From: Armatimonadota bacterium
GTDB taxonomy: Bacteria; Armatimonadota; UBA10988
NCBI GenBank assembly: GCA_016183835.1
Contig: JACPDV010000318.1
Location: 1-12,743 of the forward strand
Reading direction: 5' to 3'
DNA length: 12,743 nucleotides
Below the pieces are notes generated by a model. The model was given only the letters and a program-made list of their open reading frames with translations. It did no database searches and was not told the origin of the DNA. Positions 6,764 through 12,743 of the stretch are shown piece after piece. Within the stretch, counting starts at the first letter, position 1; each line of letters begins with the position of its first letter. The translations under genes and the position numbers were made by a program.

Positions 6764-8745
6764 GGCTCGGCCTTCACCCCGGGCGCCCGGTCGAGCGTGA
6801 GAGGATCGAGCCGTCCGTCCTGCGTCAGGAACCCGCCGAGCAGGTAGGAGTTGGCGCTATCCGGCCCGATCTCGTCGTTGTAGACGAGCAAATCGGGCAG
6901 CAGGTCGAACTGGTGGTTGACCGGCAGCCCCGCGCCGTACTCGACCCCGCTGCACCACAGGATCAGCCGCTGCGGGTCGAGCGGGTGCGGCTGGAGGAAG
7001 TAGAGCCCCAGGCGCTCGCCCTTGAGGTGGTACGGCCCGATGGTGTAGTCGCCGGGGGCGATGCGGATCCCGGCGGGCAGCGCGGCCGCCGGGTCGTCGA
7101 TCCCCGCCAGCCTGGCCGTGCTCGGCTCGCCGAAGACCACCAGGTTGTGGCTCTTCACGTCCTCGGCGCTCAACTCACGGTCGGGCGAGGGCGGCGGGAG
7201 GACGGCTTCGGCGAAGGCGTACCACACGCCGCCGAAGCGCTCAGCGCGCGAGCGGTTCTGCTCCGCGCCGGCACCGCCGGTGGTGTAGCAGACCTTGAAC
7301 GGCCCGTTGAAGGCCTCGCGTGCCGGCCCGGTGCGCGGACGCTCCGGCGGCGGCGTGCCGGGCACCGCGGGCGACGGCCTGCCGTCGGCGTCGAGCATCA
7401 CCCGGTGCGCACCGCGCGCCACGCGGCCGGCGTCCTGCCCGTTGACGCGGAGCGGCAGCCCGGCCTCCGGCAGGAGCTTGGCCGGCAGGTCCAGCCAGAG
7501 CTCGGCCACATTGGCGGCCTTGACGTCGATCCGGCCGTCCGCAACCGCGGCGTCCACCTCGCCGGCTGGGCCCCAGCGCTGGAACCGGCGGATGTCGATC
7601 CAGTAGCACTGCCCGCAGCGGGTCGTGAACGTCTTGTAGCGAACCTTTGCCGGCGCTGGGTCGCGGCGCTTGTCCTTGCACCAGTCGAACATCTTCTCGA
7701 AGGGCTCATCCTCCCAGTAGATGTAGTGGCTCTTGCCCTTGTACTCCAGGTACTCCACCTGGTAGCCGAGCTTCTCGAGCACGGGCACCATGATCTGGGA
7801 GTGGACGGTGGGCACGAGCCGGTCCTGCTCGCCGTGCTGCACCAGCGACGGCAGATGGAGGGCGTTGACCGCCAGGTCGATGGGGTTGTTCTGGACGATG
7901 CACCACGACTTGAAGGCGCATTCGGTCCGGTCGCGGTTCTCCCAGACGAAGAAGTCGGTCTGCCCGGCCATCAGGGCCAGCCCGGCGAACATGTCGGGAT
8001 GCCGCAGTCCGAGCGCCCACCCGCCGTAGCCGCCCATGCTGCAGCCGGTCATGAAGATCCGGTCGGGGTCGACCTGGTACCAGCGCCGCACCTCCTCGAT
8101 CACGCGCAGCACGTCCACTTCGCCGATGCCCAGGAAGTCGCTGTTCCGCCGGCCGTGAGGCATGACCAGGATGAGCCCGCGGTCGGACGCCATCTTCCAC
8201 TGGTTCGGCGGGAGCACCCAGGGGTCGACCTTGCTGGTGTCGGGCACGTAGCCGTGGAGGAAGAGGACCAAAGGCCAGCGCTTGGCCGGGTCGTAGTCGT
8301 CGGGGAGCCGGACGAAATAGGGCTGCGGGCTGCCGTCGGTGCGGCACAGGTAGGCGCGCTCGAGGAACCCGAGCTGCGTCTTGCCGCCGGTCTCGCCGGC
8401 GCAGGCCACCTGCCCGGTTCTAAGCCGTTGGAGGGCCGCCTCGAAGGTCTTCTCGGAAGTCTCCTGCAGCTCTTCCCAGGCCGGGCCTTTGAAGTTGTCC
8501 CGGAGCCGGACCTGGAGCTTTTCGAGCTCGAGGGCGGCCAGCGGGAGGTTGCTGTCGCGCACGTCGGCGCCGGCGGCCACGGCCTGCGCATCGCGCAGCT
8601 CGGCGCCGAGCCGGCGGGCCACCACCTGCCAGTCGGGCTGTGCCGGCGCGGGCGCCGGCGGCGGCCCGGGCTGATCTTGCGAGCGGCAGGCGCCCACCAC
8701 CACCGCCACCAGCCCCACCACCACCAGCGTACGGCGGTAACGCAT
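6760..8745 (-). CDS. Secreted lipoprotein alpha/beta hydrolase (PHB-depolymerase/prolyl-oligopeptidase-like), with an uncharacterised C-terminal half
   Basis: First gene of the long operon, 661 residues. The signal peptide ends in a lipobox VVGAC with Cys20 as the acylated residue, followed by a Pro/Ala-rich linker to about residue 37 and a helical stretch to about 110. The catalytic domain (about 125-360) has the oxyanion strand LVLFLHGY (159-166), nucleophile elbow GCSMGG with Ser236, likely acid Asp308 (HGEQDRL) and His340 (KGKSHYIYW). This is the complete triad of esterase/peptidase-type alpha/beta hydrolases often annotated as carboxylesterase or polyhydroxybutyrate depolymerase. The remaining ~300 residues contain beta-rich pieces that I cannot assign, including a segment beginning KVCYTTGGAGAEQNRS (484-499) and another, HNLVVFGEPS (533-542). 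The ATG at 8745 has GAGGTG eight bases upstream and a sigma-70-like promoter 30-60 bases upstream. The substrate is unknown; the enzyme should sit on the periplasmic or outer surface. Confidence 0.88.
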   Translation of the reverse strand: MRYRRTLVVVGLVAVVVGACRSQDQPGPPPAPAPAQPDWQVVARRLGAELRDAQAVAAGADVRDSNLPLAALELEKLQVRLRDNFKGPAWEELQETSEKTFEAALQRLRTGQVACAGETGGKTQLGFLERAYLCRTDGSPQPYFVRLPDDYDPAKRWPLVLFLHGYVPDTSKVDPWVLPPNQWKMASDRGLILVMPHGRRNSDFLGIGEVDVLRVIEEVRRWYQVDPDRIFMTGCSMGGYGGWALGLRHPDMFAGLALMAGQTDFFVWENRDRTECAFKSWCIVQNNPIDLAVNALHLPSLVQHGEQDRLVPTVHSQIMVPVLEKLGYQVEYLEYKGKSHYIYWEDEPFEKMFDWCKDKRRDPAPAKVRYKTFTTRCGQCYWIDIRRFQRWGPAGEVDAAVADGRIDVKAANVAELWLDLPAKLLPEAGLPLRVNGQDAGRVARGAHRVMLDADGRPSPAVPGTPPPERPRTGPAREAFNGPFKVCYTTGGAGAEQNRSRAERFGGVWYAFAEAVLPPPSPDRELSAEDVKSHNLVVFGEPSTARLAGIDDPAAALPAGIRIAPGDYTIGPYHLKGERLGLYFLQPHPLDPQRLILWCSGVEYGAGLPVNHQFDLLPDLLVYNDEIGPDSANSYLLGGFLTQDGRLDPLTLDRAPGVKAEP

Positions 8746-8776
8746 CGCTCAGGCACCTCGCCCCTTCGGCAGGGGC

Positions 8777-8806
8777 AGTATGTCCCATCGCCCGGCGCGC
8801 TGTCAA
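8777..8806 (-). promoter_or_regulatory. Sigma-70-like promoter for the seven-gene operon
   Basis: On the minus strand a perfect -35 TTGACA (8806-8801) is followed, after 18 bases, by CATACT (8782-8777), which matches four of six positions of the -10 consensus. The predicted start is near 8770, giving a leader of about 25 bases with the GAGGTG ribosome site. The leader DNA overlaps a small hairpin, CCCCT/AGGGG around a five-base loop (8761-8775). A perfect TTGACA is conspicuous in such GC-rich sequence, and its placement directly before the first gene supports the call. No operator was recognised. Confidence 0.6.
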
Positions 8807-8850
8807 GCCGGCGGGGAGTGATTGGCGGCACCGGGAGTCTCGCCTGCTCC

Positions 8851-8871
8851 TCCCCCTGCGAAGCGGGGGGA
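8851..8871 (+). promoter_or_regulatory. Hairpin covering the ribosome-binding site of the GT87 gene
   Basis: TCCCCCTGC (8851-8859) pairs with 8863-8871 around a GAA loop, nine pairs with one G-T wobble. The 3' arm contains the G-run (8865-8870) that would serve as Shine-Dalgarno for the ATG at 8875. If folded in mRNA it would hide the ribosome site and reduce translation. It could also be simply a dispersed intergenic palindrome; no switching partner strand was found. Confidence 0.4.
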
Positions 8872-8874
8872 TCG

Positions 8875-10203
8875 ATGTCCCGGAGCGAACCGGCCGGCGC
8901 GCCGGGGGCAGGCGACTGCCGGCGGTCCGCCTCGGCTGCGCGGTGGGAAGCCGCGGGCTGGACCCTCCTGGCCGCGCTCCTGCTCGTGGGCACCCCCGTG
9001 GTGATCCACCGCCTGTTCCACGCCGGCGGCACTGATCTCCCCGAGTTCTACGCCGCCGGCCGCTACGTGCTCGAGCACCGCGCGCGGGCGCCCGACACCA
9101 TCCTCCGCTACTACTGGCCGTCGCTCGATGCGGCCTTCGCCGTCCTCGCGCTGCTGCCCTACTGGCTCGCCGCGCTGCTCTGGTACGCCCTCAACCTGGC
9201 GGCCTTCGGCGGCATCGTGTTCGAGCTCGGTTGGCGGTGGCCCGCGCCGCTCGGCCCCGCCGCGCGGCGCCAGGTGGCGCTGGCCACCGGCCTGTCGACC
9301 ATCGCCATCTTCCTCGACAATGCCTGCCTCGGCTCATTCCACGTGATCATGGTCTACGCCGTGCTGGCCGGGCTGAACCGCGTGGCGGAGGGCCGCGAGC
9401 TGCGCGGCGGCCTGCTCCTTGGGCTGGCGGGCTGGCTGAAGCTGCTCCCCCTGCTCGCCGTGCCCTACCTCCTGGTCAAGCGCCGCCCGCGGCCCGCGCT
9501 GGTCGCCGTGGGCGTGGTGCTCCTGCTCAACGTCGCGCTCTCCGGCCTCGCCTACGGGCCGGCCGGAGCCGGGCAGGCGACCTCACACTGGTGGCACGAG
9601 TCGGCCACCCGGCTGACCTCCGATCTGCTGTCCGAGCCCGCCTACATCGACACCCAGCGCGAGAGCAACATGTCGCTCCCGGCGTTCCTCCGCCGGAGCC
9701 TCAGCGCCTTCGGCCAGGAGAGCCCCGAGGTCCAGGTGCACATGTCGGTGGCCGCGCTGACCGCATCCGAGCTGACGGCCGTCTATGCCCTGCTGATGGG
9801 CGTCGTGGTGGTAGTGGCGGGCGTCTGCCTGGCCCGCCCGGCAGAGGCGCTGGCCGCCGCGGACTGGCCGCGGGAGACCGCGCTCGTGCTTCTCGCCTGC
9901 CTCTGGCTGTCACCGGTGGCTTGGGCCTACCACTTCATCGCCGCCGCGCCGGCCCTGGCCGCGTCGCTGACCTGGGCCTACGGCCGGCCTCGACGCACGG
10001 CGTTGGTGGCCGGTCTGTGGCTGGCCGCCCAGGCCGCCTCGATCGGGTACGTGGGGTGTGCGCTGTCCGGCTACCTGTGGGTCTCTCTGGTGCTCGGCTT
10101 CCTGCCCTTCGTGCCGAAGGCCGACGACCGCCCGTTGCGCGGGTCAGAGGGCGCGCGCCCGGGCGATGCAGTCGCGCATGTAGTCGAGGCTGCGCGCCAG
10201 TGA
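8875..10203 (+). CDS. Glycosyltransferase family 87 (GT-C, polyprenyl-phosphate-mannose-type) membrane protein
   Basis: A 442-residue polytopic protein, the only plus-strand gene. After a short hydrophilic N-terminus, hydrophobic spans occur near 28-46, 84-117, 134-170, 176-200, 205-227, 300-320, 333-360, 372-390 and 395-412. Features fit GT87/DUF2029: an early extracytoplasmic loop with TDLPEFYAAGRYVL (53-66) carrying the acidic residue, GWLKLLPLLAVPYLL (186-200), and NMSLPAFLRR (265-274), equivalent to the NQSL motif. Relatives such as PimE add mannose from a polyprenyl-phosphate donor to lipids or glycans on the outer membrane face. The ATG at 8875 follows a G-run by four bases; an in-frame GTG at 8818 is less likely because its purine run abuts it. 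It is divergent from the operon, and its last 20 codons overlap the convergent isomerase gene. Confidence 0.82.
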   Translation: MSRSEPAGAPGAGDCRRSASAARWEAAGWTLLAALLLVGTPVVIHRLFHAGGTDLPEFYAAGRYVLEHRARAPDTILRYYWPSLDAAFAVLALLPYWLAALLWYALNLAAFGGIVFELGWRWPAPLGPAARRQVALATGLSTIAIFLDNACLGSFHVIMVYAVLAGLNRVAEGRELRGGLLLGLAGWLKLLPLLAVPYLLVKRRPRPALVAVGVVLLLNVALSGLAYGPAGAGQATSHWWHESATRLTSDLLSEPAYIDTQRESNMSLPAFLRRSLSAFGQESPEVQVHMSVAALTASELTAVYALLMGVVVVVAGVCLARPAEALAAADWPRETALVLLACLWLSPVAWAYHFIAAAPALAASLTWAYGRPRRTALVAGLWLAAQAASIGYVGCALSGYLWVSLVLGFLPFVPKADDRPLRGSEGARPGDAVAHVVEAARQ

Positions 10204-10953
10204 GACGGCCTTGTCGTCGCCAGAGATGCCGCATTCGTAGGCCATGTAGCCCGTGAAACCGATGTCGAGCAGGCCCTTCATCCCCGCCACGTAGTCGATG
10301 TCGCCGGTGCCCGGCTCCTGGCGGGTGTTGTCGGCCAGGTGGCAGTGGCGCACCCACTTGCCGGCGGCGCGGAGCGCGTCGGGGGTGCTGGTCTCCTCGA
10401 TGTGCATGTGGAAGAAGTCGGAGATGATCGCCACGGCCGGGTGGGCGCAGCGCTCGCAGATCTCCACCCCGTGCGCCTGCTGGCGAAGGAGGTGCTGCTC
10501 GTAGCGGTTGAGCGGCTCGAGGAGCAGCAGCGTGCCGGCGCTCGCGGCGACGTCGCCCAGCTCGGCACAGAGCTTGACCAGCAGGTCCTTCTCGAGGGTG
10601 ATGGGATCGGCCAGCGGCGAGAGGTCGGGGATTCGCGGCCCGCCGAAGATGGGCGGCACGATCTGTCCCACCGCGCCCACCTCGCCGCAGAACCGCAGGT
10701 AAGCCTTGGACTGGTCGAGGCTCGCCCGCCGCTTGCCCGGGTCGGGGTCGAGGAAGTCGAACGACGGGTTGCCGCAGACCGTGGAGATGGGCACGGGGCT
10801 GTGCTCGAAGTCGCGCTTGGCCTGGTCCAGGTTCTCGGGTTTGTAGCCCCAGGCGCTGATCTCAATTCCCTCCACGCCGTGGTCGGCGGCCCACTGCTGC
10901 TGATCGGCGATGGTCTTGCCCGGCAGGAGGCCGAGCTGAACGGCGAGCTTCAT
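10144..10953 (-). CDS. Sugar phosphate isomerase/epimerase-like TIM barrel
   Basis: A 269-residue cytoplasmic protein of the xylose-isomerase-like TIM-barrel family. It starts MKLAVQLGLL and GVEGIEISAWGY, strand 1 and strand 2 of the barrel. The expected four metal ligands are all visible: Glu146 (LLLLEPLNRYE), Asp179 (IISDFFHMHIEE), His205 (CHLADN) and Glu240 (MAYECG). Family members isomerise or epimerise sugars and inositol derivatives using a divalent metal; the exact substrate is not readable. The length matches the family. A strong AGGAGAGG lies just upstream of the ATG. It lies 74 bases after the O-antigen-ligase gene on the same strand and may be co-transcribed with it; a weak 6-bp stem (10984-11001) lies between them. 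Its 3' end overlaps the convergent glycosyltransferase by 60 bases. Confidence 0.88.
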   Translation of the reverse strand: MKLAVQLGLLPGKTIADQQQWAADHGVEGIEISAWGYKPENLDQAKRDFEHSPVPISTVCGNPSFDFLDPDPGKRRASLDQSKAYLRFCGEVGAVGQIVPPIFGGPRIPDLSPLADPITLEKDLLVKLCAELGDVAASAGTLLLLEPLNRYEQHLLRQQAHGVEICERCAHPAVAIISDFFHMHIEETSTPDALRAAGKWVRHCHLADNTRQEPGTGDIDYVAGMKGLLDIGFTGYMAYECGISGDDKAVSLARSLDYMRDCIARARAL

Positions 10954-11027
10954 GGGTACCTCTCCTCCGAACGCGGCTGCTTCGCCGCCACAGAGGGCGG
11001 CCCTTCAGCCGGCGACAGCGGGGTACG

Positions 11028-11507
11028 TCACCGCCCGTCCAGGGTCCTCGCCAGCGCCTCCGCCTGCAGCATTCGGCAGCGCAGCCGCGAGAGGATTGGG
11101 CCGTGATAGCGCACCCGGTCGGTGAACAGGAACCCGCGGCGCTCGGGCGGGATCACCACCAGCGGATCGACCCGGCCGTAGCCGATCAGGAAGCGGGCGG
11201 CGCGGTCGCGGGGGTCGTTGACCATCGCGCCCTTCCCGAACCAGGCGGCGGCCTCGGCCGGGCGATGCCGGTGGAGATCCCACAGCCCCAGGCCGGCGAG
11301 CGCTCCGCTCGCGTGGAGCAGGTCGCGGGCCGGTGCCGCCAGCAGAGGCGGAGACCCACCGGACCCGCTCCTCAGGTCCGAGAACCCCTCGTCCACTCCG
11401 AACACAGGCTCAGCCGGGTTCAGCCAGTGGGCTTTCAGCAGCAGGTAGCCCGCCTCGGCGATCGTTCCCCTCCGGAGCCACCCCAGTTGCGACAGGTACC
11501 ACGCCGG
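11028..11507 (-). pseudogene. C-terminal tail of the O-antigen-ligase gene, in a shifted frame
   Basis: About 159 codons beginning PAWYLSQLGWLRRG and ending ARTLDGR. They are continuous with the upstream ligase if one base is restored near 11505: there the ligase frame degenerates (RGTCRNWGGSGG) while this frame becomes protein-like. It contains helical, TPR-like pieces (GYLLLKAHWLNP, PAEAAAWFGKGAMVNDPRDRAARF), which fits the soluble repeat tails attached to some O-antigen ligases. It has no convincing start or ribosome site of its own, so I read it as the displaced end of the neighbouring gene rather than an independent gene. Confidence 0.6.
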
Positions 11508-12743
11508 TCGGCCGCCACGTCCGCGAGAAACGCCTGGTACGCCGAGTGGGCGCGATTCCACAACACCATCGGCACCAGCATCATCCAGAGAAGACAGGCT
11601 GCCAGCGCCGCTCCGTACCGAGCCCCCCTGGACCGCCCCGCTCCGACCTCCTCCGCCTCTGCGTCCTCTGCGGATCCTCCGGCCGCGATTCCCAGCAGGA
11701 ACCAGAACGCCATCCCGATCGCCGGCACGCCCACGTTGTGGTCCGCCAGGCCCGCCGCCATGAACCCCACCAGCCCGGCGAACAAGCCCACCGACCGTAG
11801 CCGCGCGGCCTCGTCCGCCGCCGCCCGCGCGCCCCGCAGCGCCTGCCGCAGCGCCAGCGCGAGCGCCGCCAGGAGTCCCACCAGCGCCGGCACGCCACCC
11901 TCGGCCGCCACCTGCAGGTACGAACTGTGCGCGTGGCCGAACAGGTCCGGGTAGCTCGCCGCCGTCTTCGTCAGCGGGTAGGCCAAGAAGAAGCAGCCCG
12001 GCCCGACGCCGAACAGCGGGTGCATCCGCACCATCCGCAGCGCCGTCAGCCAGGTGTCGACCCGCTGGTACTTCCGCCAGGTGGGGAGCAACTCGAGGAA
12101 CAGCCGGATCCGCTCCCCTGCCCCACTCGCCACGACCGCCGCACCGAGGGCCAGGAAGCCCACCAGCCCGGCGAGCACGAGCAGTGCCGCGCGCTGCGGA
12201 TTCGCCCGCCACCAGCCCCGCAGCCCACCCGCCGGCAGCGCCGCCAGCCAGGCCAGCAGCCCGGCCGCCACCGCCGCCTGGCCCGCGCGGGAGTAGGTGC
12301 CGGCGGCGCAGACGAGGAGGGCGATCGCCAGCAGTGCCACGGGCACGGCGACCATCCCCATCGGGACACGCCTGTGGCGTGTCCGTACCACGAGCGTCGA
12401 CAGCACCACCGGCAGCACCAGCGCGATGAACCCGCAGAGGTTGTTCGGATGGTTCAGGCTGGAGCTGATCCGCACGCCGCCGCCCTCGGTCAGGTAGCCG
12501 CCGGCGGCCGGGGTGAGGCCCGCGAGCTGCGCCAGGCCGAGCACCGCCACGCCGGCCGCGCCGGCGAGAACCCCCGGCAGCACCTTCGGGCCGACACGCC
12601 GTCCGAGGAACACCAGCCCGACGAAGAGGAGCTGCCACCAGAGCGCCTCGGCCGCCATCCGCCGGTCCATCGCCGTGACGGCCGTCAGCGCGGACCAGAG
12701 CAGCGTGAGGAGCAAGACCACCGAGAGCCCATCGCCCGGCAGG
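11435..12743 (-). CDS. O-antigen ligase family membrane protein (WaaL/Wzy_C-type), 5' partial, frameshifted near its 3' end
   Basis: The frame is open to the right edge, so the true start lies outside. About ten hydrophobic spans are visible. The Wzy_C hallmarks are present: SSSLNHPNNLCGFIALVLP (86-104, numbered from 12721), then MHPLFGVGPGCFFLAYP (233-249), and the periplasmic-loop end GHAHSSYLQVAAEGGVPALVG (262-282) containing the His region conserved in ligases and polymerases. Such enzymes join lipid-linked glycans to lipid A core, or polymerise or attach glycans to protein. After the last membrane span (LAACLLWMMLVPMVLWN) the frame reads HSAYQAFLADVAADR and then loses sense at about residue 407; the sensible continuation is one frame over (11028-11507). 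One missing base would explain this. Hydrophilic cytoplasmic segments carry two repeat-like insertions (11656-11673, 12364-12384). Confidence 0.82.
   Translation of the reverse strand, partial: LPGDGLSVVLLLTLLWSALTAVTAMDRRMAAEALWWQLLFVGLVFLGRRVGPKVLPGVLAGAAGVAVLGLAQLAGLTPAAGGYLTEGGGVRISSSLNHPNNLCGFIALVLPVVLSTLVVRTRHRRVPMGMVAVPVALLAIALLVCAAGTYSRAGQAAVAAGLLAWLAALPAGGLRGWWRANPQRAALLVLAGLVGFLALGAAVVASGAGERIRLFLELLPTWRKYQRVDTWLTALRMVRMHPLFGVGPGCFFLAYPLTKTAASYPDLFGHAHSSYLQVAAEGGVPALVGLLAALALALRQALRGARAAADEAARLRSVGLFAGLVGFMAAGLADHNVGVPAIGMAFWFLLGIAAGGSAEDAEAEEVGAGRSRGARYGAALAACLLWMMLVPMVLWNRAHSAYQAFLADVAADRRGTCRNWGGSGGERSPRRATCC
11656..11673 (-). repeat. Tandem 9-mer repeat inside the O-antigen-ligase gene
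   Basis: CCTCTGCGT is followed directly by CCTCTGCGG (two units, one difference). On the coding strand it reads CCGCAGAGGACGCAGAGG and encodes part of the acidic loop GSAEDAEAEEVGAG. I recall CGCAGAGGACGCAGAGG-type strings as dispersed repeats of several bacterial phyla. A full repeat family cannot be shown from one window. Confidence 0.45.
12364..12384. repeat. Perfect 9-bp palindromic hairpin within the O-antigen-ligase coding region
   Basis: GGACACGCC (12364-12372) pairs exactly with GGCGTGTCC (12376-12384) around a TGT loop. It encodes the basic segment RTRHRRVP between two membrane spans, so it sits where an insertion would be tolerated. It may be a short dispersed palindrome captured in a gene. 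Confidence 0.55.

Noticed and set aside
3736..6847. Plus-strand open frames opposite the glycosidase and ABC transporter genes
   Set aside because: Compositionally biased antisense shadows; the minus-strand frames carry clear family motifs.
6913..8874. Long in-frame upstream extension of the GT87 gene
   Set aside because: The extra ~650 codons are antisense to the hydrolase and low in complexity. The ATG at 8875 has a ribosome site and starts directly before the first membrane span.
10984..11001. Hairpin GCCGCC/GGCGGC between the ligase and isomerase genes
   Set aside because: A six-pair stem without a T-run is weak evidence for a terminator or attenuator.
11508..12638. Minus-strand frame joined to the ligase tail, extending upstream
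   Set aside because: Its first ~370 codons are Gly/Arg/Ala-rich shadow of the O-antigen-ligase frame; only the part after about 11507 looks like protein.
1..12743. tRNA, rRNA, CRISPR, transposase, phage or toxin-antitoxin content
   Set aside because: No such motif, repeat array or protein signature was seen in either strand; intergenic gaps are all under about 130 bases.

Overview
This is a GC-rich (roughly 70% by eye) bacterial window that is almost wholly coding. Long antisense open frames shadow nearly every gene, as expected at this base composition. Three to four genes carry lipoprotein signal peptides with a lipobox cysteine, and there is an O-antigen-ligase-type membrane protein, so a diderm (Gram-negative-type) bacterium is likely. 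Nothing fixes the phylum. The mix of secreted lipoproteins, DUF3857/transglutaminase, NAGPA-type glycosidase, CtBP-like dehydrogenase and TIM-barrel isomerase would fit an uncultured soil or sediment lineage such as Armatimonadota or Planctomycetota, but that is a guess. No tRNA, rRNA, CRISPR array, transposase or phage gene was seen.

Layout. (a) 1-43, minus: the first 14 codons of a sugar-nucleotide pyrophosphorylase-type gene that runs off the left edge. (b) 80-112: a perfect 15-bp hairpin. (c) 164-8745, minus: a very tight run of seven genes. In transcription order these are a secreted lipoprotein alpha/beta hydrolase, an ABC ATPase, an ABC-2 permease, a phosphodiester glycosidase lipoprotein, a DUF3857/transglutaminase-like protein, an unrecognised lipoprotein, and a CtBP-type D-2-hydroxyacid dehydrogenase. 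Several neighbours overlap (ATGA overlaps at 6760-6763 and 5825-5828, a 7-base overlap at 4977-4983). A sigma-70-like promoter with a perfect TTGACA lies just upstream of the first gene (8777-8806), and the 80-112 hairpin lies just after the last. This looks like a single operon for envelope or extracellular work. (d) 8875-10203, plus: a GT87-type polyprenyl-phosphate-dependent glycosyltransferase, divergent from the operon. (e) 10144-10953, minus: a sugar phosphate isomerase/epimerase-like TIM barrel whose 3' end overlaps the glycosyltransferase by 60 bases. (f) 11028-12743, minus: an O-antigen-ligase family gene, cut by the right edge and split by a one-base frameshift near 11505.

The most striking local structure is at the border between the phosphodiester glycosidase and the DUF3857 gene. 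A 40-base segment (3727-3766) is an exact inverted copy of 3295-3334, which lies inside the DUF3857 coding sequence. It sits where the glycosidase should finish and the DUF3857 protein should begin. The glycosidase therefore runs on into a nonsense tail, and the DUF3857 frame has no ATG, GTG or TTG before the middle of its first domain. This is either a template-switch rearrangement that damaged both genes or a chimeric assembly join. Together with the O-antigen-ligase frameshift, two genes or gene pairs in 12.7 kb are broken, so sequence quality should be checked before any biological reading.

Functionally the window leans toward cell-surface glycan and envelope processes (nucleotidyltransferase, GT87, O-antigen ligase, glycosidase, exporter). 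The link between the seven-gene operon and glycan metabolism is inferred from position only.
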